Source: Heterocephalus glaber
Lineage: Eukaryota; Chordata; Mammalia; Rodentia; Bathyergidae
Reading direction: 5' to 3'
DNA length: 64,000 bases
Assembly (NCBI RefSeq): GCF_000247695.1
Contig: NW_004624801.1
Coordinates: forward strand, 4,042,098 to 4,106,097
Shown: positions 43,446 through 54,609 of the stretch, piece after piece
How positions within the stretch are numbered: position 1 is the first letter of the stretch
Layout: each line of letters begins with the position of its first letter
Notes under the pieces: generated by a model
Told to the model about the DNA's origin: nothing
What the model saw: only the letters and a program-made list of their open reading frames with translations
Databases searched by the model: none
Translations under genes and position numbers: made by a program

Positions 43446-44620
43446 GAGACCACTGAGAGAGTGGAGTCCCCTGTCCCCAGGACACACCTTCCCTCGCCTG
43501 CAGGATACTTTTAAAAGAGCCCTCTTGGACGCAGCTCCCTTCCTGGTCCAGCCAAGTGAGTGTTTTGGGGGGTGAGAACAAATGTGGAGGAACTAATGAG
43601 TCCATATGTCAATTGCTGGCAGGGCATAAATACAGGAAATACACGAATGTCTAGTTTTCAGACCCCAAGGGAGAAAGAAAAAACACCTGAAACACACCAG
43701 CAATGCGGAGATGAAATTCAATTCCAAACTAAAAATACTCATTATTTATCATTATCTAGAAGGAGATTGGGAGAAGGCCATTAGTGAGTATTTTCTGGCT
43801 GGTGTGGTTCTCAATAGCAAGAGCAGTGAGCCAGAAGGGCTGTTGTCCTACATTTCCTTTTGTTGCAGTTACGAGGCAACAACTTCAATGCACAAAAGCC
43901 CCCGCATAACTTCCTCCCACCGGAAATGATTTTCCATTATCTGGAGACTGGTGGGGAGGGCATCAGGCTCGGGAGGTGCCAGCTTTCTAAGGGGCATGCC
44001 GGGCTCTATTTCTCAAGAGAAGAACTTGAACCTGGCAGTGTCATTGCAGACAGATGTCCCTGGAATTGGGGCCTCAGGTTGGGGGTAGAGCACACCCTCG
44101 TTATTGTTGCAGAACATCCACATCCCAGCAATGCCCAGCTAACAGGGGCTTAGGCTTGGCAGGGAGGCACAGGGGTCCCCGTGGTGACCCTGGCTGCCCC
44201 CACTGTCCCTTTTTGGGAGGCAAGGAAGCTTTGCAGAAGAAAATGGGCAAGTTTCCCTGGAGCCCATGCAGCCAGGTGGAGCTGAGTCTGAATCAACCTT
44301 GGAAAGCTGGGGAAGAGGCCTGGAGAGAAGTCCAGTTCTGTGTACAGAAGAAGAAGGCTAAGCCTTAATAGGGAGAGACTGGGCCAGAGAGGGGAGCCCA
44401 GCAGTCAGCAGGGGATGCTTCTACCCTCAAAGAACCTGATGGCAATTTCCATGAGGGACAGTACATCTGGAAAGGGGGGGCGGGGGGGTATGTATTTCCC
44501 TAAAGTATCTTATGAGGGATTAGAGGGATCCAGTGGTTGACATTTTTCTTCCCTCCTCCTGTCCCTGAGTCCCACTATGCAGAAGGTCAGAAAGAATGGC
44601 TTGTCTTTGAACCAGAGACT
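43446..44620. other. Unique sequence with AT-rich block and G run
   Basis: 43560-43800 is AT-rich and repeat-free (GGAACTAATGAGTCCATATG, AATACTCATTATTTATCATT, GGCCATTAGTGAGTATTTTC). A G7-C-G7 run sits at 44474-44488. No gene recognised. Confidence 0.4.
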
Positions 44621-44624
44621 AAAA

Positions 44625-44800
44625 TAGCAGGTTTTGAGCAGGAATTCAAATCAAAATGGATTCAAATCCAGCTCCTCTACATTCCTGTGTGGTTTGGAGC
44701 AAGTCACATAGCCACTGTCCGCCTCATTTTCTTATCTGTCAAATGAGGAGAATGACAGTAGCTTCCACACAGGGTTTGTAGAGTGCTGAGGGGGTCCGGG
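44625..44800 (+). mobile_element. MIR SINE
   Basis: Plus MIR: GATTCAAATCCAGCTCCTCT, GTTTGGAGCAAGTCACATAG, CCTCATTTTCTTATCTGTCA, AATGAGGAGAATGACAGTAG. Confidence 0.85.
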
Positions 44801-44873
44801 GGACAGGAGGGCACTGACACATGAATGCTGAACTGCCTGTGTGCAGCCCTCCCAGCTCCGGCAGTGCCAAGAT

Positions 44874-44887
44874 TCCCCTAGGGGGCG
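44874..44887 (+). promoter_or_regulatory. CTCF-like motif
   Basis: CCCCTAGGGGGCGC matches the CTCF core pattern with one mismatch (third position C instead of A). Unique sequence. Confidence 0.5.
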
Positions 44888-46329
44888 CCTCTCTTTCCTT
44901 TCCGGGTCCTTATGGAGGGAGAAGGAAAATGGAGAACGGGAGGGCAAGGGAAGTGTGAAAGCCCTGGGAGAGGCTGGTGTGGGAGTCCCAGGACAAGTGA
45001 CTCTCAGGACACTGGTGGCCACCTCCCTCCTGATAAAAGGACAAATGATTGAAACTGGTTCCCAGATCCTGGGCACGAACTTTTACCGGTGGGGAAGCCC
45101 TGTCCTGGCTGGGCCGGTGCACATCTGCTGGCCAGAGAGGTCACTGAGTGCAAAAGCACTAAGTCAAGAACCCGGGGCTTAGGTTTGCCAGTCACTTTGC
45201 CAGTTCCTGTCCAGACCACTTCCTCCCTTCTGCATCCTTGGCCAATGCCCTGAAGCAGGGCCATGGGCCAGGACTGGAGACACTGTGACACTCACCCCCC
45301 ACAGCCATCTTGTTGAGCTGCCACAGATGCGCAAGCCCACCCATCAGGAGGGACAGAAAGCACAGTAAGTCCTGGGTAGTGAGGACTCCTGGTACCCACA
45401 GCTGCTGTGACCTGGACATTGCATCCCAGGCTCCAGGATGTCAACTATATTTCTCTGCCCATGCTTTCCATGACGCCTAGCTGTCTGGCAAGCTCCAGTT
45501 TCCCACGAGGTTTCTGCCTTCCTATGGCCTTGTTCATCCATAAACCCGATTACGTGAAATAGGCCAAGTGAGCCTCTGGGCCGAGCAACCTAAGCACCTC
45601 TGATCGGCTGTAGGTCAATTCCTTAAAATGGCATGATGAAGACAAAATGAAAACCAGTCAACAAAAACCAGAGAATTGAAGAGAGAATAAATCCAGCAAA
45701 TGGACCATTATAAGCACTAGCCAACGTCATTTGAAGAAATGACCTTCAGGAAATTAGGCTCCGCCACTCAGGCCCACTGAGTCTCAGGGTGCCTCTGGCC
45801 CTGGCCGGGGGCAGGGGGCAGGGGGCAGGGGGTGTCCTACACCAGGGGCCATGGGCAGGTGGAGCTGCTGGGCTCTTCCCACTGGCATTCTGGAAGGTGT
45901 AGATGCCCACACCACCACCTGCTGTCCTCCCACTGGATCCTTAATGCTAATTTCCCAGCAACTTCCTCATTCCAGCTGCAGATTACACCCAACCTCATAG
46001 TCATTGAAGAAATTCCCGGAATATTCTGGAACTTCAAAGAATGCATGGGGAGAAGCTATGCCTGGGGGGTGGAGGGGGTGTTTAAACCGCCCCCAACAGC
46101 CACCAGCTGTATGGTGACGTCTCCTCACCCCAGCGACAGCCCCAGGAGAAGCTCCTGCCGTTACCTGCACTACCCTTCCTGCTGGGACACCTGGCTCTGT
46201 TGGGGATGCTGGGTGGAGTAGAAGGTGCCAGAGCTAAATGGGCCTCTGTCCAGCAGCAGCTGTCCCTTTCTGTGAGATGACAGCTTTGTCCTGTGAATTA
46301 TGTTCTTTTTCTAAGTGGTCCTTCAGTGC
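44888..46329. other. Unique sequence with a G-quadruplex motif
   Basis: 45807-45832 is four G5 runs separated by CA, an ideal G-quadruplex pattern. 45900-46040 holds AT-rich motifs (CTTAATGCTAATTTCCCAGC). No gene recognised. Confidence 0.5.
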
Positions 46330-46693
46330 TGTGTTAGTCAGCTTTGCATTTTTAATAACAGAACACTTGAGATAATTAACTTAAAAAGACAAAAGGAGTA
46401 TTTGGCTTACAACTTGGGAAGACCCAGTCCATGACCAAGTGGGCCCCTTTGCTTTGGTCTGTGCTGGGGCAGTACATCATGACGGGAGAGTGTGGTACAG
46501 CAAAACTGTACCTCAGGAACCAGGGAAAAAAGAGAGGACAAGGAAGGGTCCAGCTTTCCATAATCCCCTTGGAGAGCACAGCCCCACTACCTAGAGACCT
46601 CCCCCTCCCCACTGGAGGTTCCACCACTTCCCAACAGCGCCACCTTGGGGACCAAGCCCCCAGGACGGCACCCTTTGGAGCTAAACTATAGCA
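46330..46693 (-). mobile_element. MaLR-type LTR, reverse
   Basis: TGTGTTAGTCAGCTTTGCAT, AACAGAACACTTGAGATAAT, ATTTGGCTTACAACTTGGG, CAGTACATCATGACGGGAGA, TCCACCACTTCCCAACAGCG and an AAACTATAGCA end give the reverse order of the family. Confidence 0.85.
46637..46650 (-). promoter_or_regulatory. CTCF-like motif within an LTR
   Basis: On the minus strand CCCCAAGGTGGCGC matches the CTCF core pattern with one mismatch. It is carried by the LTR at 46330-46693. Confidence 0.5.
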
Positions 46694-48837
46694 GGCTCAG
46701 TCCTTCACCATTAGTCCTGAGACACCTCAACCTCTAGCTTGGTGTCCCTAACCAACCAGTAGTGGCTTATTGGAAGCTGGCAATTCACTTCTGCTTTCCT
46801 GAGCTCTGTCTTTGAGGAACTGGAGGCTGCAAAGGTCTAGGAATGCCTTCAGAATCAGACAGAAGATCCAGCCAAGCCAACATGGTGACTACCTTCCTGC
46901 TCCCACCTCATCGTGGGAGCTCTTGACCAAAGGCATGGGCACTGCCCTGTGGCACAGCAACAGCACATCTCTGGCCTTTTCCGCCTTGCTCCCTGCTCTC
47001 AGGAGAAGACACCACAACCTTTTTGACGTTCTCTCCTCTTCAGGCCAGGCACTCTTTTGTTTTACCCCTCTAGCTGCTGTTCCTTGCTGTCTTTTCAAAA
47101 AGTAACTTTAAATATCACAAAATTCACCACTTTAAGCCCACAATTCAATGAATTTTAATAAATATGGCATCAAAAGTGCCACTATGCTGGTGATCCCCTG
47201 GCTCTGCCTTTCAGCTAAGTGCTGGTCTCCCCTGATGCCCTCTCTGGGCCTGAGAAGACATGGTTGGCCCAAGCTTTTCAGCTGAGAATCAGAGCCCTCA
47301 AATTCAGAATGTCACAAATTTCACTCCTCCACTTGGCTCCCTCTGTTCATCCCTTCCCTGGTAGATGGCCTAACAGCCCCCCATACACACCACGGTGCCC
47401 AAGCTGGATATCACCAAGCCATGGCCACCACCATCACTCTGAGCTAGACCCAGCTGCACCACCTGACCTTTCTTCCCACTTCCTGCCACCCACCCCCCAG
47501 CTCCAGGTAGCATCGAAGACTCACACCTGGTCATGCCTTGGCTGGCTGAAAATGATCCCAAAGCCCCAGTGATTTGAGATAATGTCCCATCCCCTCCCAG
47601 ATGCTTTGCTCAGGTCCCTTAACTGCTTTGAAATGTGATTATTGTGGCTGTCACAGAACCACCTGGCCAGGTCAAGAGAGAAAAGACTCTGGAAGGAGTC
47701 AGAGGAGCCACTGGTTCTCCTGTCGCTTCTCATGTCCCAGCTGGTCTGTGAAGTCTAACTCTGAGTTGGTTGAACTGGCTGCTGGCTTGGGCCTGGACTG
47801 GTCCAACTGGCCCTCTGGGACCAGGACCTCACTGTATTCCACTTAACTCATCTGTACCTTGGGACAAGGAGGCAGGTTTCCTTCCCATTCTTGCACTGAG
47901 AGACAGAGAAAAAGAGAGAGAGAGAAGGAGAGGAGCAGCTGGCTTTGCATCTCCAATGAGTTAAAAAAAAAAAAAAAAGAAAGAAAGAAAGAAAAGGCAA
48001 TTCCATCTATTTACAAAATAGGATTACAGTTTTGTAGAATACTGCTGGGCCTGGGGGGAAACTTTGAAAACACATTCATTTTGTCTCATCCTTATCAGAG
48101 CCGCCTGCTCTCCCTTCCCCCCACACTGGCTGTCTTGATTACTCAGACATATCTGTCCCCAGCCCTTGGAAGGCTTGCTGATGCTCTCTGGCCATGTCCA
48201 GGCAGAGTCCTGGCCAGGAGGCCCACATTATTGGTCAACTGAGTAGCCTCTGGAGAGACAGAGACAGAGATACCGGCAGCACCTTCCAAATAGCAGAGTT
48301 GCCAGCCAGTGTGGCCCCTCCCGAGACCTTCACGGAGCACCAGACCTTGCAAGGGAGGAAGAATTGATCTCTCTCCAAGACCCTATTTGTTGACAGAGAA
48401 AAAGACAAGCAATAAAAAAAAAAAAAAAGCAAGGGTAAAAGAATCAAGTTATTGTGAGCGGTGTTTGGGCGCCTAGAATAATAAACATGTGGGCAAATTG
48501 CAGTCTCACTGTAGAAGATTAATCCTGATGCAAAGCCTTTCTTCCCTGCACCAAGGGGGAAACATAGTACCCGGGAGGGGAGAACCAGTTCCTGATGTAC
48601 TTTGTTCATGGCATGAGAGAATCTCAGCCCACATCTGTCCTTGCCTGCCGCCGATTAACTCTGTCCCTTTCCTACCTCCTACTTCTCTTTGGGGGGCTGC
48701 TGGCTTTGTGCAATGAGGTGTGGTCCAGTTTAGGAAAGGGAGACAGAAGAGGCAGATGGGGCTTGGGGCAGGACCATCACTTTTTAACTCTATTACATTG
48801 GGGTCGCTCTCGGGGACTGGCTGAAAGAAATCACAGA
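46694..48837. other. Mostly unique; L1 scrap and simple repeats
   Basis: 47098-47190 resembles antisense L1 3' sequence (AAATTCACCACTTTAAGCCC, ACAATTCAATGAATTTTAAT). 47898-47935 is a GA-rich run and 47963-47995 an A16 plus (GAAA)n tract. 48000-48520 is repeat-poor with CNE-like phrases (GCCTAGAATAATAAACATG, GAAGATTAATCCTGATGC). Confidence 0.45.
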
Positions 48838-48955
48838 ATGCCAGCGACTTCAGAGAGCATCTATTCCAACCACCTTATTTTACAGAGTAGGAAAATAAAT
48901 CTCAGAGAGGTTGAGGTCTTACCCAAGGCTGTTTGGCCATGAGCAGCAGTGCAGC
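48838..48955 (-). mobile_element. MIR-type SINE fragment
   Basis: CACCTTATTTTACAGAGTAG, GAAAATAAATCTCAGAGAGG, TTGAGGTCTTACCCAAGGCT is the reverse MIR/L2 core. Confidence 0.65.
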
Positions 48956-49826
48956 CCATAAAGGAGGTAAATGGACGGAGGGGCCAGTGAGCACCCCTGG
49001 GGAGGAGGGAAGCCAGCTCTGCAGCACCTTGAATTTTGTTGCTTGAGGTCGAATGAAGAACTCTTCAGAGGATAATGGCTCAGTAACTCAGGCGCTAAAG
49101 TAATGGGAGCGAGAGGGAAGATCGCCTCCTGACTCTAAATCTCGGGGGGCAACTGATGGTGGGAAGGAGAGAGAGGTGATGGGGGCTCCGATGTCCCTGA
49201 ACAAACCCTTGCCCGAAAAGTGCTTGGGAACTAATCACATCTAACCGGGGAGAGGTGCCCTTCAGATGGTAAATCTCTCCATTACCAAGGACAGAGCCTT
49301 CACTGTGGATTCACTGTCTCTCCCTGGCTGCGACCGAGGTGCTGGGCAGAAGCCTGGCTTGTTCTCGGACTATGGAGGGGTGCCAGCGTCCTCTCCATCA
49401 CCGCCTTGGAAATCTACCATGCCATGGGGGTCACAAGACTCCCATTGTGTGGGGAAGAAAAAAAAGCTGAATACAAGACATTGTGGATTCTGGATGGGAT
49501 CAATATACATCATGAGACAAAAATGAACCCAGAATGTAGTGGTCACAAGCCAGTGTGTTGGGCCATGCCTTGCTTCTTCAAGGTGAACTCCATGTGTGTG
49601 GACCTGGCAGACTGGGCATATTTCCTCAGTGTCCCCCAGTCCCTCCTTCACAGGGACAGCCCACCCAGAAAAGACAGACTCTCAAAAGGCAGCTGATAAC
49701 TCCTTGGGCCTTTATTCTTAATCCATGGAGGGCTTCCTAGTGGAAGGAGGTTGTAAGGAAGGGGAGAGAGAGGATTTACACGTAGCTCAGAACTCCAGCA
49801 ACCCCAATCTTTAAAAGACTGGGCAC
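48956..49826. other. Unique non-coding sequence
   Basis: No recognised repeat. The 96-aa plus frame 49406-49696 lacks any recognised motif. Confidence 0.4.
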
Positions 49827-50036
49827 TAGCCATGTTCTGTGGTCAGTACCTGTAATCCCAGATCTCTGGGAAACTGAGGCAGGAGAATCTCATGTTTGAG
49901 CTCAGCCTGGACAACTTAGTGAAACTGGAGACCATGTTTCAATAGAAAATAAAACATGAGGTGAGGATGTAGCTTAGTGTAAAGCCTCTGGGTTCAATCC
50001 CCAGTATTACCCCCCACCCCCCACCCCCCAAAAAAG
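49827..50036 (+). mobile_element. B1-dID composite SINE with C-rich tail
   Basis: AGCCATGTTCTGTGGTCAGT, ACCTGTAATCCCAGATCTCT, AACTGAGGCAGGAGAATCTC (B1), AGAAAATAAAACATG linker, GGTGAGGATGTAGCTTAGTG and GGTTCAATCCCCAGTATTAC (ID part). The usual A tail is preceded by three C6 runs at 50010-50029. Confidence 0.92.
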
Positions 50037-50094
50037 AAGTGTAACATTCTCAAAAGACCAAATACTGGATGAAAGTGAAAAATGGTTTATTAAA

Positions 50095-50275
50095 CGTGAC
50101 ATAGAGCTGTGGGATTTGGGCTCCGCAGCCAGCCTGCTCTACCGGCTCCAGCGATTTCTGAAACGCACTTTTCCTGTCTGTGAGATGGGGACTGACCAGG
50201 CCTGCCCAGCCCCACAGATTGTCTCCAGGATCTCGTGGGGTGGTAGAAATCAGGGCACTTTTAAGTAGTTAGCTG
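50095..50275 (+). mobile_element. MIR SINE, weak
   Basis: GAGCTGTGGGATTTGGGCTC, TTTTCCTGTCTGTGAGATGG, GGACTGACCAGGCC suggest a plus-strand MIR; diverged. Confidence 0.45.
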
Positions 50276-50324
50276 CTACTCACTGGAAATAAAGTACTAA
50301 TAAAAGTGGACAGGGTCTGCCATC

Positions 50325-50520
50325 AAGCACCACACTAAACATTTTATGTGCTTTATCTCGATGTCTCTCAATTAATCTGGTCATCACAGCCTATGGGCAA
50401 GTCTATTACTGCTCCACTTTATGGCTGGTGAAACTCAGAGGTCCAATAACTGTCCAGCTCTCCAGCTGGTTGACAACAGACGGACCCCAATTCCAAACCA
50501 GTGCTCACTCATCCCTTGTT
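50325..50520 (-). mobile_element. MIR SINE
   Basis: Reverse MIR: ATTTTATGTGCTTTATCTCG, TCATCACAGCCTATGGGCAA, CCACTTTATGGCTGGTGAAA, CTCAGAGGTCCAATAACTGT. Confidence 0.75.
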
Positions 50521-50624
50521 TTCAGAACAATTCAGTGAGGTTTGCTGCATTCTAGCAGAGCCTGGGCCATCAGGAAGGAGTCTCAGATGACAGACCACTT
50601 CCTGCACTCACAGAATCATCGCCA

Positions 50625-50775
50625 TAGGAGCAAGTGTCATTCACAAAGCATCTACAAGGCCAGGCACTAATCTTAGTCTCAGTTTGTCAGTGAGGAAAAC
50701 TGCAAATCAGAGAGGTTAGAGGACAAGCCCAGAGTCACACAGCTAATCTACAGTGGAGTCTGGATTCGAACCCAG
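50625..50775 (-). mobile_element. MIR SINE
   Basis: Reverse MIR: CATCTACAAGGCCAGGCACT, GTGAGGAAAACTGCAAATCA, GAGAGGTTAGAGGACAAGCC, AGAGTCACACAGCTAATC, GGATTCGAACCCAGG. Confidence 0.85.
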
Positions 50776-50844
50776 GTTGCCCAACCGTGGAGGTCTTGAT
50801 CCTTATCTCAGCTATGCTATTTAGTAAGCAAAAGGTTTTTATTT

Positions 50845-51050
50845 CAGGGCACTGTGGCACACACCTGTAATTCCAGCTACTAGAGAAGCCGAGGCAGGAA
50901 GATTGCAAGTTTTGGTCCAGCCTGGACAGCACAGTGAGACCCTGTCTTAAAAAAAAAATAAAAAGGGGTTGCAGATATAGCTCACTAACAGACCATTTCT
51001 GAGTTCACTTCTCAGTACTGCCAAAAAAAGAAAGAAAAAAAAGTGTCTAA
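50845..51050 (+). mobile_element. B1-dID composite SINE
   Basis: GGGCACTGTGGCACACACCT, GTAATTCCAGCTACTAGAGA, GACCCTGTCTTAAAAAAAAA (B1), then GGGGTTGCAGATATAGCTCA and TCACTTCTCAGTACTGCC (ID part). Flanks AAAGGTTTTTATTT (50831-50844) and AAAGGGTTTTTACTT (51052-51066) look like a target duplication with small differences. Confidence 0.93.
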
Positions 51051-51660
51051 AAAAGGGTTTTTACTTTTATGATTATTATTGTGAAAAGCTTACTCTGAAT
51101 TCTAGAAATGGGGCTGCAGAACTTGCCACGTCAGGTTTTTGAAGTCACATTTGTGAAATTAAGAGACAAAAGGAGATTTGCTAGGTGCCGACTCCAGAAA
51201 ACGCTTTGCAGGAAGGAGCTAACATTCTTCTCCCAGGGTGAGGATAGGACAGCAAATCCGAAGCTGCCACTCAAAGACAAAGAGGGAGAGATGGGCTTGC
51301 GTTATGATCCGCCACATTTGTACACCAGCCCTGCCTGGCTCTGGCTCCCCGGGTGCCCTAGAGAAATTCCTTCTCTCGGCTGGAATGAGCTTGCACAACT
51401 CATCAGTCAGATGGACCCTGGTGCTGGGGCTCCGTGCTCCGGGTGCAAGGAGAGAAGAGGCGCCACCTCCAGGCCCTGCGCCAAAGACACACACGCGCCC
51501 ATGCAGTGACTTCACAGAGGAAGGAGAAATGGCCCGCAATGCCTGTACATTAAGAAGCATATAATTATGCATAATAAAAAGACGCCGGCCCTTGTGTATA
51601 TAAACACAGCTTTGACTGAGTACCCTTTCCCAAACAGCCCTTCTGGCTCACAGCGGTGGC
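51051..51660. promoter_or_regulatory. Candidate conserved non-coding region
   Basis: Repeat-free. Left part has GATTATTATTGTGAAAAGC and GTGAAATTAAGAGAC; right part has the palindrome TTATGCATAA (51565-51574) and a TATA-like GTATATAAAC near 51597, downstream of a CpG-containing patch (51425-51505). It could be an enhancer or a cryptic promoter; no transcript evidence is visible. Confidence 0.4.
51459..51472 (-). promoter_or_regulatory. CTCF-like motif
   Basis: On the minus strand the sequence reads CTGGAGGTGGCGCC, close to the CTCF core; the preceding base on that strand is also C, giving a CCTGGAGGTGGCGCC match with one mismatch at the CCA position. Confidence 0.45.
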
Positions 51661-52579
51661 AATCAAGCATCTTAAACATAAGGTTGCCATTCAAGCCTTG
51701 GGGCAGATCTGGTCTGGGGGGTGGGGGGTGGGATGGAGAAGGATGCCTGATTGGAGAAGTGGAGCAGAGCAGGGAACTGGAGAGCCAGGGGTAGGGACAC
51801 AGTCAGGATATGATCTGGGACAAGTATCAAAGCCCCCCACCCAAAGGCAGCTGTCATTCTTTCTCCCTCTTCCCTGTGCTTAAATGCCCCTAAGACCACA
51901 GGAATTTGGCACATTTCCCCTGGGAGGGGACCTGCTGAGTAGCTTGGATATGACCACTAGGAATTTTCCTGGGTTTGACTTTGGAGGTCTGCACCCATTT
52001 CCATCCATCTAATTTCGGTAGCTGTCACCTCTAGGGCTGAGTAGCACACCCTCAGATGGATAAGCCAAAGAGACTTGTCACCATCTGGTCAGTCTGGCAG
52101 GCAAGTGAACCCCCACCTTAGCCAGACCTCCTACCTTAGGGTCTCCAGCTTTGAGCTTTGCCTTATTTTTCCAGCTATTCCTGACCATCCTGGTGACTTC
52201 CCAAAGGCAGCTCAGCTTCTGGGGCCAATCCAGAGTTTGTGCACAGTGTCCCCATCCCAGCCTGGTGACCCGCGCTGCACCATGAGAGGCGCTGCTCTCC
52301 TTGGCGGTGGGCTCCTTTCCTGGTCCTCCCCACCACCACTCTCACCTCCCCAAACACCCCCCACCCTCTTGCTTCCAGACAGGTAGGGAAGCTGGAGGAG
52401 CTGGTGTCCTACTCTGTCCCCATGAGCAGGGCTGTCTCTGCAGGCAGGTGGCCGGCTGAGCTGTGTGCACTGTCCACACGGGGTGAAGATGGAAATGCCA
52501 TGGATGCTGGGGGGACAGTGCTTGGTCTCCTCTTCCTACAGCAAATGTGGAATCCTCCCTCTCTGCACTCCAGACAAGC
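51661..52579. other. Unique sequence with a G-rich run
   Basis: 51716-51733 is G6-T-G6-T-G3, a possible quadruplex. Otherwise no recognised feature. Confidence 0.45.
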
Positions 52580-52927
52580 TGTAGGGATATAGTTAGATCT
52601 TGGATGTCCCCCAAAGGCCCTATGTTAAAGGGGTGGCCCCCTGGCCCATGGAGCTATTGGGAGGTGGTGGAGTCTCTAGAAGATGGGGCCCTTTTGGAGA
52701 GAGTTAAATCACTGGAGGACTTAACCCTTAAAAGGCATCCTGGGCAGCCAGGCCCTTTCTCTTCACTTCCTGGATGCCATAGGTGAGGAGTTTCCTCTGC
52801 CACAGACTCCCACTGTGCTGCACTGTTCTGCCACAGGCCCAGAGCAATGGGGTCCATTGACCATGGACTGAAACCACAAACCAAAGTAAACCTTTCTTTG
52901 TGGTTCCCATCACTGTGGCTCTCACTG
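52580..52927 (+). mobile_element. MaLR-type LTR
   Basis: TGTAGGGATATAGTTAGATC, TTGGATGTCCCCCAAAGGCC, GCTATTGGGAGGTGGTGGAG, CACTTCCTGGATGCCATAGG, ACCATGGACTGAAACCACAA, AAAGTAAACCTTTCTTTG follow the family order. CAAGC / CAAGT flank it (52575-52579, 52928-52932). Confidence 0.85.
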
Positions 52928-52944
52928 CAAGTGGGTTTGGTTTT

Positions 52945-53022
52945 TGTTTTGCTTTGCAGTGGTGGGCATTGAACCAAGGGGGCTCAAGCATGCTAGGCAA
53001 GAGCTTTGCCCCTGTGCCTTGA
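52945..53022 (-). mobile_element. ID-like SINE fragment, reverse
   Basis: GTGGTGGGCATTGAACCAAG, GGGGCTCAAGCATGCTAGGC, AAGAGCTTTGCCCCTGTGCC is a reverse ID, diverged, lying just after the LTR. Confidence 0.75.
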
Positions 53023-53984
53023 AAGGGCTTTAAAAGGGCAGGCAGGACAGACATCAAAGCCACAAGAGCAGGGATGCACCAGGTAGGGCACAAGCTCAGC
53101 CTAGCGGGGCAGAGCAAACAGCTTGGGCAGCAGCTGCACCTCTCCATCACAAGAGGCCATGAGGACTTCACTGTCTGTCAATCACATGTAGCTGGGGACC
53201 CCTCTCTCCGCAAAGCCGGGTCTTACAGCCTGCAGTGTGGGAGCCACAGGCTGCAGGCCAGGGCAGCCCCTCCCTCTCTGCTCCCTCTCCCCTGCCAGAG
53301 CAATAGACCCTCTTCCTGTGACAATGAGGCTGAGAACTGATTCTGGGACTCGGTCAAGGTTCCTAAGGAGAAGATGGAAATGCTCTTGCTTTGGGAAAAT
53401 CCAAGTTAAGGAAACAGCAGCTGGGGGGAGGAAAAGTAGTCTGAGCCTCTCAAGTCGGGGACACAAGGCACCACGCAGTTGACACATAATGGCCCTCTTT
53501 CCTCCTTGCCCTGATAGGGGAGGACACAGCTGTCTAGAATGGACAGGAGGGAAACATCCAGCAGGGCACAGGCAGCACCCACCAAAGCCCACAGCCTCAG
53601 ACCCCAACAGAGGCCCTAGAAACAGCCTAGAGGAATGAAGCCAGGAGTCTGAAGGACAGAGGGGAAAGAAAAAGAGAAAGAGGACACGGAAACCGAGTGT
53701 CCTCACAGCAGGGAGAGAACCCGGGCGTTCGGCAGGGCTGGTGAGAAATGGGTTTATGTGTGGTTGTCACGGGAAACTACAGCAGAGCTGGGCACCATGG
53801 CAGAGGGGAAATGAGTAAACAGAACCCTGCCCTCCATTCGGGCCCTCTGCTACCCCACTTCCCCCATCCCTGCATCACCAGCAGCTATGGGGGCACAGAA
53901 AGGCAGGCAGGTAGGGGGCAGGGAGCAAGGGGGCTGGGACCTAGGGAGGGGCCGTTTGCAATTCTGACATCCTCTTTCCTTTTG
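53023..53984. other. GC-rich unique sequence
   Basis: No repeat recognised. The 174-aa minus frame 53182-53706 begins with a hydrophobic stretch but has no recognisable family and sits in purine/pyrimidine-biased DNA; not called as a gene. Confidence 0.4.
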
Positions 53985-54245
53985 TTCCCCATCACAAGAT
54001 GTTTGCACCGAACCAGTAGCCAGAGGGGGATTGGAGATGCTAATTTCATTTCATTAGATCCCAGCAGTTTTGGATTACAGCAGGCAGGAGGGAGGAAGCG
54101 GAGCTGATGTGTTTTAAAAAGCCGCAGTTTTGCACTGTTTTTAATTTAATGCTGCTGGTAAAAGATGCCGCCTTGGAGTCGCTAATGATTCTGGTGAATT
54201 ATTTTGTTTGATTTACACACCCCTCCGACTTTAAATAACGAGGGA
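53985..54245. promoter_or_regulatory. Candidate conserved non-coding element / enhancer
   Basis: The strongest enhancer-like block of the window. Cores include GATGCTAATTTCATTTCATT, TTTTTAATTTAATGCTGC, GTCGCTAATGATTCTGG, GAATTATTTTGTTTGATTTA and ACTTTAAATAACGAGG, with retained CpGs. Repeat-free and without an open frame. Function inferred. Confidence 0.52.
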
Positions 54246-54488
54246 GGAAGGAGTGTGGGGTGCCCCCTGGAGCTGCGAACCTGCAGCTGGAAGTTGGCGT
54301 TGCTGAGGCTCCCGAGGGTTTTTCTATGAACTGTGTTCGCTCTGGGCAGGACACCTGGGGTCTCCCACTTCCACCAGCCCCAGTTCTGGGGATTTTTGAA
54401 CACGACACAAACTTAGATACTATTTCCCCTATACCTTCCTCTCTTCAAGCTGTATCACATCTACCATCCCTTGCCTAATAATAATAAC
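54246..54488. other. Unique non-coding sequence
   Basis: No recognised repeat. Confidence 0.4.
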
Positions 54489-54503
54489 AAGAATTGTATT
54501 TGG

Positions 54504-54588
54504 GGACTGGGGATGTAGCTCGGTGGCACAGAGTCTGCCTGGCAAGTGCAAGGTCCTGAGTTCAATTCCCAGTACCCGCCCCCCAAAG
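54504..54588 (+). mobile_element. ID SINE, young GTACC-type copy
   Basis: GGACTGGGGATGTAGCTCGG (A box), TCTGCCTGGCAAGTGCAAGG, TGAGTTCAATTCCCAGTACC (B box and end). Perfect 15-bp flanking duplication AAGAATTGTATTTGG (54489-54503, 54589-54603). The tail is C-rich then A-rich. Confidence 0.96.
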
Positions 54589-54609
54589 AAGAATTGTATT
54601 TGGAATCAT

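Noticed and set aside
53182..53706. 174-aa minus-strand frame with hydrophobic N-terminal stretch
   Set aside because: The hydrophobic run comes from a purine/pyrimidine-biased tract; nothing else supports a protein.
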